From Lunularia cruciata (Eukaryota; Streptophyta; Marchantiopsida; Lunulariales; Lunulariaceae), in assembly GCA_948567375.1 (NCBI GenBank), contig OX419756.1, positions 52,218,333-52,282,332 of the forward strand: DNA of 64,000 nt, written 5' to 3'. The notes beneath the pieces are model-generated. The model saw nothing but the letters and a program-made list of their open reading frames with translations, had not been told where the DNA came from and searched no databases. The position numbers and the translations under genes are program-made. Shown one piece after another: positions 47,095-59,855 of this stretch (the stretch's first letter is position 1; the number at the start of each line of letters is the position of its first letter).

Positions 47095-47411
47095 GACCAA
47101 CAAAGATACTAACGGCAGCTCTAAAATAGAAAACATCGTAAGTTCAAAGGGAAGAGAAGAAATATAAGGTTTTTTTGCGAGTGGTCAGAGCGGTACTATG
47201 GACCAACAAAGAGACTAAAGGCAGCTCTAAAATAGAAAACATCGTAATTTCAACTGGAAGGAGAAGGAATATAAGGTTTCTGGTGCGAGTGGTCCGAGAG
47301 GTACTATGGACAAATAAAGAGACTAATTGTCTAAAATGAAAACATCGTCAGTTCAACTGGAAAGAGAAGAATTGTAAGGTTTCTGTTGCAAGTGGTCAGA
47401 GAGGTACTATG
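47095..47411. repeat. 107-bp tandem triplication
   Basis: Three units starting at 47095, 47201 and 47309 (GACCAACAAAGA...), each containing AAAATAGAAAACATCGT or a variant and ending with GAGTGGTC.GAG.GGTACTATG. It follows the 145-bp pair directly. Confidence 0.85.
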
Positions 47412-47746
47412 ACGGATTTTATGTGCCACTAGTGTGGATTGCCTCTTGAGCTGACAATCTGAAGGTATACTGGGAACTTTTATCATTTTGACATGCTAAG
47501 CGAACACCAAGCTGGCTCATGTTCTGAGGGAAGTAAAATAAATTCTACCTTCCACGATACTTGCTTAAGAATGATTTACCGAGAGGCAAACAGCCTCATA
47601 AATGTACCATGACAGAACTACTTTCGGAGCTAGACCTGGTACGGAACGCATAGACCCCTCTACTTCACTATTTAACAGAAAGCAGGTTCATAAAATAGCA
47701 CAAGCCAGAGAACATATCAAGATGGAGATGCGTTTGTCTACCATAC

Positions 47747-48836
47747 CTCCTCTTGAAAGCGCTCAAGCATCAGTCTGCGCTGCTCCTGGTCAACTGCATG
47801 AGGGTCGAGCTCGCCGTGTCCACTTAACGCCGACTGCCATGGTTGGCCTTTTTCTCGCTTTTGCAGAGTAACGTGCATAATTTCGTCCTCTACTCTCGAA
47901 GCAAATTGAAGTGAATTAAATGATCTACCAGTTGGAAAGTGTGAATCATCGCTCAACAGGTTGGCACGATCTCATACGTTACTTCAGAAAGACAATCCGG
48001 CTAGACGTCTACTATGCGACGAGAATGTTCTTGTCTACTGTTTCCTATAGGGACAATAGTTATTGCTTCCTTAACACCTGATAGAGCCCTCAGATGCTAC
48101 AAGTTAGAGGGCAAAAAGGATTCCTCGCACTATTAGTCAATAGGGAGGCATTAAAGAACAACCCCAACGAAATCTCTTCGACTCTTTTTCATGGATGGAT
48201 GGTAGGGGAAGTGAGCTTCGGAAAATTCTCGACGACAATTCCAGAAACCGCCTAATATGGAACTCTAGTTTGGAATAGACTCCCGATTCTAATGGATGAA
48301 ACAGGTTCGAATCCCCCGATTCTAACCTGAGGGTTAGAGACAGCAGACAAGATTTTTGATTGAAGGGACGAAATTGCATACCACATTAACTACAGACCTA
48401 GAGGTAAACTGAGCTTCATCCTGCGCTCAAGCACTCCAATGTAGGGCATCTTACCGATTGTCCAAAACGATCCATCCAGTTTCACGGGTCCAACTAAGTC
48501 ATGCTGCAAGAGAAGGCAGCAAAGGTTGAGCATGAGTTACAGCAAAGTACTAGGTCAGTAAGAGCAGAGGGGAGCCATAACACAAAACATAGAAAGCCAA
48601 AGAGCTTCTTCGATAGCTACAACTGAAGAGAAATGGCAAAGGACTGCAAAGGAGTGACAGTAGGTTGTATTGAATAATGAGCAATACATTGAGGTATGGT
48701 GGGTTGCCCTTGATTCCAAGCTCCAAATGTTGCGGTTTAATTGTGCAGTACAACATTCGAGATGGCACCTTGGGGGGCAGGGGAATGTACATATTAACCT
48801 CGTCTAGTGTTTGATCCCATTCATACACTGTCTGCC
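47747..48836 (-). CDS. NudC/CS-domain protein, NUDCD2-like (partial)
   Basis: Three minus-strand exons, 48836-48688, 48503-48455 and 47892-47747, join in phase to 115 codons of a CS (p23/HSP20-like) domain. They read TVYEWDQTLDEVNMYIPLPP and LGIKGNPPYLN, then HDLVGPVKLDGSFWTI, then EDEIMHVTLQKREKG and LERFQEE. The order and spacing match plant proteins like At5g58740 and animal NUDCD2, thought to be HSP90-linked co-chaperones. Acceptors end TCTCTTGCAG and CGAGAG; donors are GTATTG, GTAAGA and GTATGG. The first coding exon and the last one (usually starting NPGFDFS) were not found; the tandem repeats at 46793-47411 lie where the last would be expected. There are no breaks in what is seen, so it may be a working gene with distant exons. 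Confidence 0.8.
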
Positions 48837-51800
48837 CTGTTATCCAGCAATTCCATTTATCAGCATACATAGACAAGAATCTCTAAAAGCACTTGATGCA
48901 TCTCAGGCAGCTTGCCGTCCTTGTACCAAAGCCCTCTAGTACTACTCGGATAGTGGAAAGAACCTTCGAGAACGAACAAGTTGAATTTCTCGGACTCGAG
49001 CATCGAAAATCCCGAAAGAAATAATTTTTAAAAGAAATAATTAGTCACACGGTCAAGTTTCACTTGATGCTGCAACTCTGATGACATTGCAAAAGTTGGT
49101 CTAATTTATATAAAACATATCGTAAACCAAATTTCATTCACCAACACATGGGAATCTAGAATGTTGGCCATGTTTAATATGTACGCATTATGACCACTAC
49201 TCTAGCTATAGCAAACGGCATTTAAAATCACCTATACAGCAGGTCCAATACTATAACACCCCATGGAACCGACTGGCTGATCAAACACTAAAAACACCAT
49301 CATTTATACGCGCATCCACAAACTTTGGACATTTCTACCTCACAAATCTACGTATGTAATGCTCGACTCCACGAACGTATGCATAATACGCTAAAGTCTT
49401 TCATAGTATCTGTTAAATCTGATTAGATCTTGACTTGACTCACAACCTAATAGAATTCCGAGGAGCCCGTACTACTCGGAGTTCTTCTTACGTTCACATG
49501 GAAGGGAAGTTGCGAAAGGAAGAAGGAAATGTACTTTCTCATATATACGATTTACTGCTGGCTCTGTCACATCTGTGTTGAAATTTTCGTGACTCTTTGT
49601 ACATTCGGACAGAATTCACCCTCACTCACCGAACGAGATTTATATTTCTTACGGCTGAAAAGGAAGGAAGAATTCCGCTCACCATTATGTACAAATTTGT
49701 GCCGCTTGTCCGGCGCTAGTTTTCCTGTCATCGTTGAATCCAACGCGCGCTAGTGCATCCTGTACAATTCCCAACAAATTCGCTTCAACACGTACACTCC
49801 GACAAGTTCCTCGAGGTAGTTCGCTGCATTTGAATCCTTCTGCCCTAAAACCAATTGTAAGCCCTCTCTCAAGAATCAATTAACCTCGACAGCTCAAAAG
49901 AAGGAAAAACCAATTTCCAGCTAAACATAACATTTCTCTAGACATAGCACTCCTCTTTTAATTCTCCTCGCCGTTTCCACTCTCTGACTCCTGGCTCACC
50001 GAAAAAACCTCTCCATAGAGAAGAATTATCCAACGATGAAAGCAATAGAGTGAATGATCTCTCGACCAGTAAAATGTTCTGGCGAGGCAGGAAATGAAAC
50101 AAGCAACTGGGTGCCACTGAAGAAACTACAAGCTTCTTACCCTCTCTTCTGCTTGCCGTAGAGAATTAAGAACTCAAGAAGCTTCGAGAGATTGGATTTC
50201 GTTTACCCCCACGCCCGGACCCTCATGGAAATCATTACCCTTTGCATCCGGTAGGCATAACCCTACCAAGACTTGCAGATTATCAGATATAAAGGCGACC
50301 GCGTAGGATTATCTATTCTATCACCCATCATAAGAAGTACGTATGACGACAAAGTACGCAGTCTTTTAGATGCTTCCAACGTCCAAGTAGTTCCACCTCT
50401 CCCTACCAACCACATCAACCCAAACACAGGGGAGTGGGAACTAACAACTACAACCCCCACTGTACTAATAGCATCACTACTACTACTAGCATTGGGAGAT
50501 AATGGAGAATGATTGCAACCCAGCCAAAGAAACCCTGTGGATGATACCGATAATCAACCAGTGAAAGTTGTGACATCCCTCCCATCCACCATTGAAGTGG
50601 GGGTGAATGGTTGTAAAGCACAAGTCTAATCGAATCCGAGATTCTACCCCTTCCATGGGAGACGTAGCAACAAGCTACAGGTTTAGATTCTCCTCGTGTC
50701 TCAAGTTCGTGTCCCGTCCAAAGCACCAACCACGTGGAACAAGCGAGTCTGCACAGGTCGGTTGCCTGGCTGCCTACAGTGGTAAGTTGTCACTGTTCGA
50801 GACTCTCTTAAACTGGCCACCAGTTTGGCTACATGTAGCCAACAACAGCATCAGCACCAGAAACAATACCAGTTCAGTTCCGTTCGATTCTCGCCAGGGA
50901 AAGAAGAGAGTTCAGAGTATATTAGGGAGGGTAAAGTCCAGAGAGTTACTGCAATGCTTAGCAGAAGAGCGGCATTATCAGGGGGAGAAGCTCTTGGAGC
51001 AGTGATCAGTGAGCGCAAGAGGGGGAATAAGTATTCACTGTAGACCATCACATGGCTGAGTAAGTCCAAGCGGTCCTGCTGTAAAACAGATCACACACTC
51101 TGTCCTTCTTGTCTGGACGAGAGACCGACTCTTACACCTAGCGAGCACACCACCTTCCTACTCACCTGTGTGGCTTCTTGCAGTTACCCGAGGCTCTGCT
51201 CCAACCCCCCCAACGTCAGTATCCTTTTAACTTCGATGCTAGAATAATCCGTATCCTCCTCCCCTTCAAATCGGCTGACTACTAGCCCATTCAAGCCAAG
51301 AATCGTTCGTACACACTCTGCCCAATAGGTTCCTCAGTCTGCAAATCATACTGGTAATTCAGTAATTGACTACAGTATTATAAAACCCTGTTCTTTTCCA
51401 GTGCCAGAGTCTGCCTTGTGGTGAACACTTTCAACCATAGTACTGCAACAACCAGGCCCCGGACTGAATTAGGGTGCGTGCTGAAATTCACCAAGAAATA
51501 TGGTATATCCCTTGAAGACTTGAGAATGAACACTTTCACTTTGAACCTGTGAAAGTGAAAGGAAGGTGTTTCTTTCACTTAGCTCTCCACATGGCTAGAA
51601 GATAGGAAGCAAGCTCAACCAGGGTACAACAGTAAGGTGAAGCGTTTGGCCATGAGTGGAACGCAGGTGTACTTAGTTGTCCGTACACCAACAAGTGTCA
51701 AGATTGAACCTTGTGACTTATCAAATTGCAAGTAGGGTGAAATAACCATGGTGGGAACATAGCGTGGCGGGTGTCAATGGTCACTGTCAAGGGAGGCTTT

Positions 51801-52743
51801 CAAGCTTGCGTATTGCAATGCGTCTTTCTGTACTGTGCTGGTTGCTGCTCCACATGTGCGGGTTTGGGAGAAACCGTGTGGAAGTTGTGGGCCAAAGGTT
51901 TGGTTAGTGGGCTTGTAATTGATTCTAGAGTCGCGACTACGCGAGAGTTTCTGAGACCGTGATCATGTTCAGGTGCAGTACTTAGGAACTTACTTACTAA
52001 GCTCATGAAGAAGAAAAGATGCTCATGATTTTGGCTAATTCTTCTCCGAATAATCATTTACTCCTGTAGTACATTAGTAGTGTCGTTATTAGAAAGTCAT
52101 TAAAGTACTCCGTACTAATGCCCTCCAGACCATGATGACTGATCTCACAACGTGCAACCTGGTCCGACCTGAAATCAGAGTTAAGTACGCCATATTACTA
52201 GTCCATGAAGCTGAAATGTGTAGGATAATGATTGAGGTTGGGACTTTATAGTTTGATATCCTCAGGAAGCAAACATATTCGGGAATTTCTGGCTTAAGTA
52301 TAGATTGAAGTTGAGGGAGTACCTGGGGCGAACGGGGTCTTGAAAATGCTCAACAGACCAGCACATTCAGCTTAATTCTTCATGGAATCATGCCTAAACC
52401 TTCAGTACAGAATCAACGGATCCACTACGTTTTGCTTTGGGGCCGTAGTTCTGCATGGGGTTTTAGCCCTTTTCCTTTGGGCGTGGTGCTCGTTTACTCC
52501 CTTTTGCACTTTTGGTGCCTTGTATTCTGTTTCTTTTTCCTTCGGGGCATACTACTTGGCTCGTTTTCCCAGTTCTCACTACGAGGTTCTCCAAAGGAAA
52601 GGGAAATTTAAACAAATTGCATTACTCTGTAAAGCACAGGACGATGTTGACATGCGATGAAGACATGTCCTGCTTTCTGATGACCTTGTGAGATTTGAAA
52701 ATCGTGGAGAGCTGAACAGTTTGAGAAGTTCGAGCAGTTGGGG
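48837..52743. other. Intergenic, no recognised gene
   Basis: It should hold the first exon and promoter of the minus-strand NudC/CS gene, but I cannot identify them. The open frames (up to 132 codons at 50607-51005) carry no motif I know. A short minus-strand stretch from 49003 to 48867 reads MLESEKFNLFVLEGSFH and onwards for about 45 codons; it may be chance. Confidence 0.35.
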
Positions 52744-52771
52744 AGTAGTAGTAGTAGTAGTAGTAGTAGTA
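52744..52771. repeat. (AGT)9 microsatellite
   Basis: Nine uninterrupted AGT units followed by AATATAT. Confidence 0.95.
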
Positions 52772-52836
52772 ATATATCATATGAGAGAATATAAGTGGGA
52801 TCGGATGGAAGAAGAGTCAAACAGAAGTCAATCTAG

Positions 52837-53130
52837 TCAAATGATGGTAACATGAGCAAATAAAGAGAATGAATAATACAGTACTATACAAGGGAACATG
52901 TACCGGTTGTATATGAGGTCCTTGAGGAGACAATAACAATAAAAAGAGATGCAGCCTATGCTCGACAAATTAATCAAATCAAACCCCCTGATGGTAATTT
53001 GAGGAAGATAAAGAGAATGGATACTACAATACTATGCAAAGAAACATGTACCGGTTGTATAGGAACTCTTTGAGCAGACAATACCAATAAAAAGACGCAG
53101 CCAACGTGCGAAAAATTTAATGAAACTAAA
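52837..53130. repeat. 148-bp tandem duplication
   Basis: Two diverged units sharing AAAGAGAATG, ACATGTACCGGTTGTAT, GAGCAGACAATA-like and CAATAAAAAGA stretches at a spacing of about 148 bp. Confidence 0.8.
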
Positions 53131-54128
53131 CCCAGGGTTTCCCCATTCGATGGATCAATTAGACTGGCTCCAGATACCTGTAGTAAAGAAGAATTGGAAT
53201 GAACCTGGAGAAATTGAAGGCTAAATTGAAGAGGAAAAACAAAACTTTTGACATCTACATGTAGCCAGGCAATGCAGGAGCGGCAGGCGTTCTAGAAGCG
53301 TAAAGAGCGGGACTTTGACCTGGCTGCAAGCCCTTGATAACAGCCAGTAATAGGTTATGTGTCTAACACTGTGACTTGGTTCCTGCAGAACTGAGAAAAT
53401 TTCAGAATGAAAGGATATTTTCAGTACCCCCAAAGTAAGCAAAATGTAGATCGTTCCCCCACAAGAAAGACCACAGTGCGTGATCGATCTGTTGCGAAAT
53501 GCCAGATAGAGTGGACTCGTATCGAGAAAGCTTATTTTAGAATAGTCAAATACACCAGATCATTCATGTATTGTAAATCCCATGGTGTTCTGTAGACATT
53601 TGTCCCCCACTCATCTTCTTTGCTGTGCCTGCCCTCCCTGACAACAAACAAGTTTACTTTACCCCCATTCTGCCTCATCACAGGACTCCTCCAAGGCTCC
53701 TCTCAAAGCTCTCTCTTCTCCCGAGTAGGTGAAGCAGACCCACCTCCAAGTAGTACACTGCACTCGTTCGGAGAAAGACGATTGTCTGCTTGTTTGCGCT
53801 CCTCTATAGCGCGCCTGTTCTTCTGTAGTCAGAGTTTAGAGCTTCTTCGCCAAGAGAGGAACACCCTTCAGACCACCTGGCGATCAGTCACTGGCCGGAT
53901 GGCTGGATGGCCTGCTGGCAGGCTGGCCGAAGAAGAATAGCTTCTTGGAGAATCCTTCTTCGTCCTCACGAGACAACACCAACAGCAGTGAGATACCAAC
54001 TTCTGTGGTATTGGTGAGCGATTGATTCTTGGTAACAAAGGGGGACCGTTTTTAAGTTAGTAGAGTTCGGAATCAGAGAGGCTTTGGCTCCTTCTGCCTG
54101 TTCAAACGTTTAAGTGGGGGGAGAAGAA
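53131..54128. other. Intergenic, no recognised gene
   Basis: A 106-codon frame at 53620-53940 has no recognisable motif. No mobile element was seen. Confidence 0.35.
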
Positions 54129-54290
54129 GATTTACAGAAGAATAATATCCGGAGTGAGTCGTCTGAAGCACAGAGTGGAACTGGTCCTGAAATTTTGCCG
54201 ACTTGCGTAGATTTACAGAAGAATAATATCCGGAGTGAGTCATCTGTAGCACAGAGGGGAGCTGGTCGCCAAATTTTGCCGACTTGCTTG
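54129..54290 (+). repeat. 81-bp tandem duplication, in frame
   Basis: Two units (54129 and 54210) sharing GATTTACAGAAGAATAATAT and AAATTTTGCCGACTTGC. As 81 is 27 codons, the surrounding 126-codon frame (54114-54494) carries a 27-residue repeat starting DLQKNNIRSESS. I cannot tell whether that frame is a gene. Confidence 0.9.
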
Positions 54291-56335
54291 GCTCGTTACC
54301 CTGGTTACACTTTAGACTGCAAAATTCCCGTCCCACCGTCTTGTCGTCCACGCCGGCTGCTGCAGCCGATTTGTAATTCCTTTCTCATTCAAACAGTCCG
54401 TGCTCCCTACGGAAAGAAAGAGAGACACAGGGCCTCATCGCCAACAGCAGCTGTCTTTGTTCTTTGTTGGGTTGCGCTGGTATTCTCGACTTGAAAGCAG
54501 AGATTTAGCCATCCATCTGCTTTCAGACTCAGAATTCCGGACAGCGTTGTCTTCTTCGGAGAAACACAAGCTGCACACGCCTCTTGTTCAGAAATTCTGT
54601 TTTCACTCTTTGAAATCAATTTTTGAGCCAAAAAATTGAGTTTTGCGTTGGAAAGGTCCGCAAGGGGGAGGTATTCAAGGTGGAATTGGCACAAAGCTGC
54701 ATAAATTGTTATTGTTTTTTATGTTTTTCGAGACGAGTAGCCTGAGAGCGAGCCATCAGAGATGAAGCTGTGATGAACGGGCCATCTAAGAGCAGTGCTC
54801 CCCTGATCTGATTGATACTGATCGATCCCTGTCTACTTGGATCTCATCTTCTATGCGATCTACTTCGGGCAAGAGCTTATAAACGCGGCTTCTCGGAGAG
54901 TACACTCATGGCGGACGCTACTTACTGGTGGGTTGTCTAGTCTTAGGCCTTCTTCAATAGTTTTTATCCATTTATCAAAGTTGTTATATCAAACACATTC
55001 GCATACTATGATCACGCCATAAAAGGCATTGGAGATCCCTGCCCACCTGGTTCTCTGATGAGACAGACACCGATTGTTGATTATATGCCGAGATTTTTTA
55101 CTTGCTCCTGCATTTTTGGGGAAGGGTTATTTGTTCTCCTGCATCCACTGGAGATTTATCACAGGAGTGAGCGCAATCAAGTTGTAGAATCCTTCATGAG
55201 AGCAAAGTCGGTCCGTTGGTGGACAATAAATGGGGAACTACCTCAATGTTGGCTCGGGAGGTTGAGTAGATTGGAAGTTAAGAATGAATCACCTGGATTC
55301 CAGGAGATCTCGTCAACGAAGGAGGTTCATGTTAGACCTGCCTGCAGTTCCCCAGGAAACTGTTGCACTAGACGAAATTTGGATCACGAAGATAGAAACT
55401 GTGATCAGATTGCCGGTAGATCTTTTTGCTGTATAGGGCCTGCAAATTGAGTATATGGAGCGGACATATAAATGTATCCACTCAATGGGCGGCTTTGATG
55501 TGTATGCCTTCGTACTTCGGGAGTCAGGGGAAGTGGAAAGTGTAGAGCTTCTTTCTGAATGTCTGATTGCGCACAGCCGTTTAGATTGGTCTGACTTCGT
55601 TTCACCATAATTCCGTCTCTTCATGTAATGGAAGGCAGTAACTGGTGTGGCTCCGACATACTAATTTCGTTAATAGATACCACACTGTGCGGCACATTTC
55701 CACCCTTGTACTCAATCCTCCGGGGCCTTATATTGAACAGAAATTGCAACGTTGTTTTAGACATAAGCGTTGCTGTTTTCAACTGCGAAAGTGTAGGTGA
55801 ATTTGGTCAGAGGTTCATTTCGTTTCTGTTGAAGTGAGTATTACTCAGCTTCGACATTCTACTAGTGGCATTTCAAATCAAGGCAATTATGGGTGATAGA
55901 GATTTACATCTTATAGGCCTGCAGCAAGCGTATCACTATTAATGTTTCGTCCGGGTGAAGCACAGTCTCTCTCGAAGTCATCTTTCTGGAACTTAAACTT
56001 TGCATCCAATTCTGTTGAGCTACTAACTATTTTTGCATTGTTGATGACACTGCACACTTAATACCTTGCGTCCTGCCACCAACCTACGGCCTATACCCTA
56101 TCTGAGGTTGATTCAGTGTCAGGCTGAGGAAAGACATTGCTTAGAAATTTTGGGTTCCATTTAGGAATCCTTTCCACCATATGATATTGGGAGACGACTT
56201 TGTCGTATGGTGTTGGGGGATTTCTCCCAAAACTCATATGCTCTTTCACGAGTTGAACGGAAGAAACGAAAAGAGGAAGTGGCGAATGAGTTTTGCTGAT
56301 TCTGTATGATCTGTGGATTGCCTTTCTTGTTGCAG
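54291..56335 (+). other. Possible upstream exons of the 56336 gene
   Basis: A TATA-like CTTATAAACG lies near 54875. Between 55300 and 55613 a plausible coding stretch ends YAFVLRESGEVESVELL and then WSDFVSP and a stop. A consensus-like donor GAA/GTGAGT occurs near 55834. None of these can be tied to a family or to the downstream exon with certainty. Confidence 0.3.
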
Positions 56336-56705
56336 TTGCAGGCAGTGTGGGGTTTATCTAAATGTAAGTTCCAACATGCTGTATCCTCCAGATACATACT
56401 TCCAAGCAGGAAACCGAGGGACTTTGTCATTTATGGAGATTGACATGAGCAAGTTTCGTCAGCAAGAAGAGAACAGGTGCTTTCCTTTCTTCGACTCCTT
56501 GGATTCCTGGGGTATTCAACGGAAGAGGACAAGACTACGTTGTGCATTATGCAATACACTGGTTGGCTACATATATTACGACATGCCCAAAAGAGCTGGA
56601 CACACAGGCTTGGGGCCCTCGCAAGCCGTTCCTAGAGGACAAAGGTACCGTTTAAAGATCAAGTCCTTGCAAGAAGCCCCGGTGTACCACAATAAATGGA
56701 AATGA
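56336..56705 (+). CDS. Last exon of a CxxC...CxxC protein, At4g08330-like
   Basis: After an acceptor TTCTTGTTGCAG the frame reads CRQCGVYLNVSSNMLYPP, then TLSFMEIDMSKF, FPFFDSLDSWGIQRKRT, LRCALCNTLVGYIYYD, and ends YRLKIKSLQ plus a short tail and TGA (about 122 codons). Two CxxC pairs about 60 residues apart suggest one zinc site, as in the Yippee/Mis18-like fold. Order and spacing resemble Arabidopsis At4g08330, annotated only as an uncharacterised, chloroplast-targeted protein. The function is unknown. The upstream exon with the start codon is not identified. The exon is intact, so probably a live gene. Confidence 0.65.
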
Positions 56706-58489
56706 CATATTCGCTAGGTCGATTATCAGTATTCAATATTAGTTGAAAGGTTCTTTTCTGTAGGATAGGACAACCATTCCATTTCGACACGGGGTGAAAT
56801 GGCCGGCACTTTGGAACACTTGAGTAGATTTGAAGCCGTTTATTTCATGGTGGATGCTTGATCATCACTGATTTGTAGAAAACATCGCTCTGCCCGGGGT
56901 TAGCAGACGGAGCACAAAACAAACTTCTTAGAATTCAACGGAGACCGATCACAGCAATCAATCCGCTGGTGTTCAGGGGTCTCTTCCAAACTGATCAATT
57001 AAGGGCTCCTCTGACTCTCACAGTGTAATTACACGGGGTACCTGGAACGCCACTTTTGAAAGTGCCATCTTTACTCGGCGATGTCGATTAGACGTACATT
57101 GAACATAATATGTTAGTGTGAAGCTCAACCTGCCAACCTGAGCTACAACTAAGAGAAGACATGGTCAGTGTCTATAGTGTGAGTTGCACTCAACCACTTA
57201 TTACCAATCGTTACGACTACATTGCCCTCAAATTCTCCCCCTACAGATTTGTGCTTTCAAAAGCTTCTCATTGTCTACCATCTCTGTTATAAACCTCTGT
57301 CTGAAATCCCATCACCTCCTCAATTTTCAGCTTTTCACTTCTCGAATATTGCCCTTGCTTCCAAAGTCTGAACATACGCACCCGTTCACTATACTCCATT
57401 AAAAAGACCCTCAACTCCTGGCGACTCCACCATTTCTTCTCATCAAACAGTAATTCACGGATTGCTACCTCTGTAGGACTAGTGCTTGCCTCGGTAAGAC
57501 TACAGCATGTCTGTGCGAACTTCGAACTTAAGGGTTACACCTTTCCACGGAATTATGAATCCCTTGTTCCAAACCTTGGCACTGGTATATATCGTGAGCA
57601 TGAATATTCGGACCTCTAGGGGCTACGCTTCCAAACTGGGACACCAGTCCTCAAGGAGACAACTCCCATCTCTACACAAGTGGGAACCAACTATTTTCGA
57701 TGCTTGTGCCGACCCGTCATGTCCACGCGAAGAAGGAAAATCCTCAGAGGAGAACGTCATACACTGCATCTAGTATTTCTCTGACAGCCAAAAGCGACAA
57801 AGTCCTCCATGATAGTCGTGTTTACATCGGTAAGCACGACCACACTGTCAGGATCTCAAGGCTGTATCGCTTTGTTGCATCACGGACAGCAATGCCAATC
57901 TATGAATAGGAGACACTGAACATAAACATATATAATTGGACCCCTAGTAGAGCAACTCCATTGTGAGCAAATCATGCCTACTTAAGTTCAGTGGCTGATG
58001 TGCTCCCACGCAGCATCAACAGTGTTGATGCTGCGATGGCGAGTGTTCAACCTAGACTAGAGCAAACAAAAAACCAATCTATGTCTCCAGATCTGGGTAC
58101 ATTGATGACGGAAGCTACTGCTGTAAGTAAGAAGGCGACCACATAGAACGGAAGCTACTGCTGTAAGTAAAAAGGCAACCACATATAACACATGAAGGAT
58201 GGCAAGACCCCATCAAGCCAAAGACAGATTAGGTAGAATGGTGCTAGGTCTCACTAGTATTGATATGAGAAATCTGCACTACAGCACTTGAGATACCTGA
58301 GCTATGCAAGTAGGAAGGTCTACAAACTAAAGGAGTAACCGAAAAAGCATCATTTAGAGTGATTGCTCTCTTATGGATTGCACCAGCCAATGTTCTCTAT
58401 GGAGCGAATGCTCTCTATAGAGCGATGGATACATGTTGTCTAAATTATACTATAAAACATGAGAGTGAGTATGGTGACCCTAGGTGTCT
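56706..58489. other. Intergenic, no recognised gene
   Basis: Short frames only (88 codons at 57507-57773 the longest), no motif known to me. It contains the 40-bp duplication at 58108-58187 and, right after, a stretch that resembles the sequence near 45181. Confidence 0.4.
58108..58187. repeat. 40-bp tandem duplication
   Basis: Two units starting ACGGAAGCTACTGCTGTAAG, with two or three differences. Confidence 0.9.
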
Positions 58490-59036
<547 letters not shown>

Positions 59037-59039
59037 GAT

Positions 59040-59425
59040 AAGCCTTCATGCATTCATTGACAAATTTGTTGAACGTTGTATCTATCATACCATATAACTC
59101 CAAGGCTAGAGGAACAAAGAGGTTACCTCACTGTATACTCCTATACTTGGAGACCTTGCGTATTGCTGCTCCACTCGCCGCCCTTCCAAGAAGATGAGTA
59201 ATCACTCCCTCCAAAATTGCATCATGCATAGGGTCTATAACCACAACATTCGCCATTGTCATCTGATCATCTCGGACCAAGTATAAGTTTGCTTTGACAC
59301 ATGTCGTATGCAAAGAATATGAACACTCCTTCCAAGCAAAATATCCATTTCCTCATGCCATAGCAAACACTATATCTCTAATGGCATCCTCTATCCTCCA
59401 TAAGGACACCATGTCATATGGACAG
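59040..59425 (-). pseudogene. LINE-like element, ORF2 C-terminal fragment
   Basis: On the minus strand: LVRDDQMTMANVVVIDPM, then a basic alternating region KVSKYRSIQ, a stop (TGA, probably from CGA), then in the same frame GNLFVPLALELYGMIDTTF and NKFVNECMKA. This pattern (V.DP ... KY ... F.PLA.E.YG) recalls the C-terminal region of plant non-LTR reverse transcriptase polyproteins. The catalytic part is absent. The family call rests on the pattern alone. Confidence 0.45.
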
Positions 59426-59855
59426 TTGTTGCATCTAGAGTTGTCACAACATTTGTGGTGTTGAAGTTAGATTGCTTGGACATTGGAGTAGTAGTGTTGG
59501 TAGTCAAAGGTATTTGGGCAGGTAGTCATAGACTATTTGTTGATGGTAAGAATTCATGTTTGGGGCACTGGTCACATGGTGGGACTCACTATTTTTTGTG
59601 CCAGTACTGTTAAGGTTGGAGACCTAGGTCAAATCAAAGGTATACCTTCAAAGTGCAACTCCAGAGAGCTCACTTCTTTGATGTTGAGCCTTCGAGTTCT
59701 TAACTATGGTGGACAGATGTCGGCAAGCGTCACCTAGAATCTAACGCTATGGCTTGATTAGAATCAGTGCCTAGTTGTTGGTAGATTGTTGAGTGAAAGA
59801 TCAAGTATTGATCTGATTGAGTGCGATTCAAGTTGATGAATAACTAATTACATTA
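59426..59855 (+). repeat. Family X 5' LTR, truncated at its start
   Basis: It aligns with 23370-23817 and 41000-41436. The first part of the LTR is missing. Unlike those copies it is followed by internal sequence and not by a second LTR start. Confidence 0.6.

Noticed and set aside
48300-48330. GGTTCGAATCCC, a tRNA B-box-like match
   Set aside because: The T-arm flanks do not pair and no acceptor or anticodon stem surrounds it; it lies in an intron of the NudC/CS gene.
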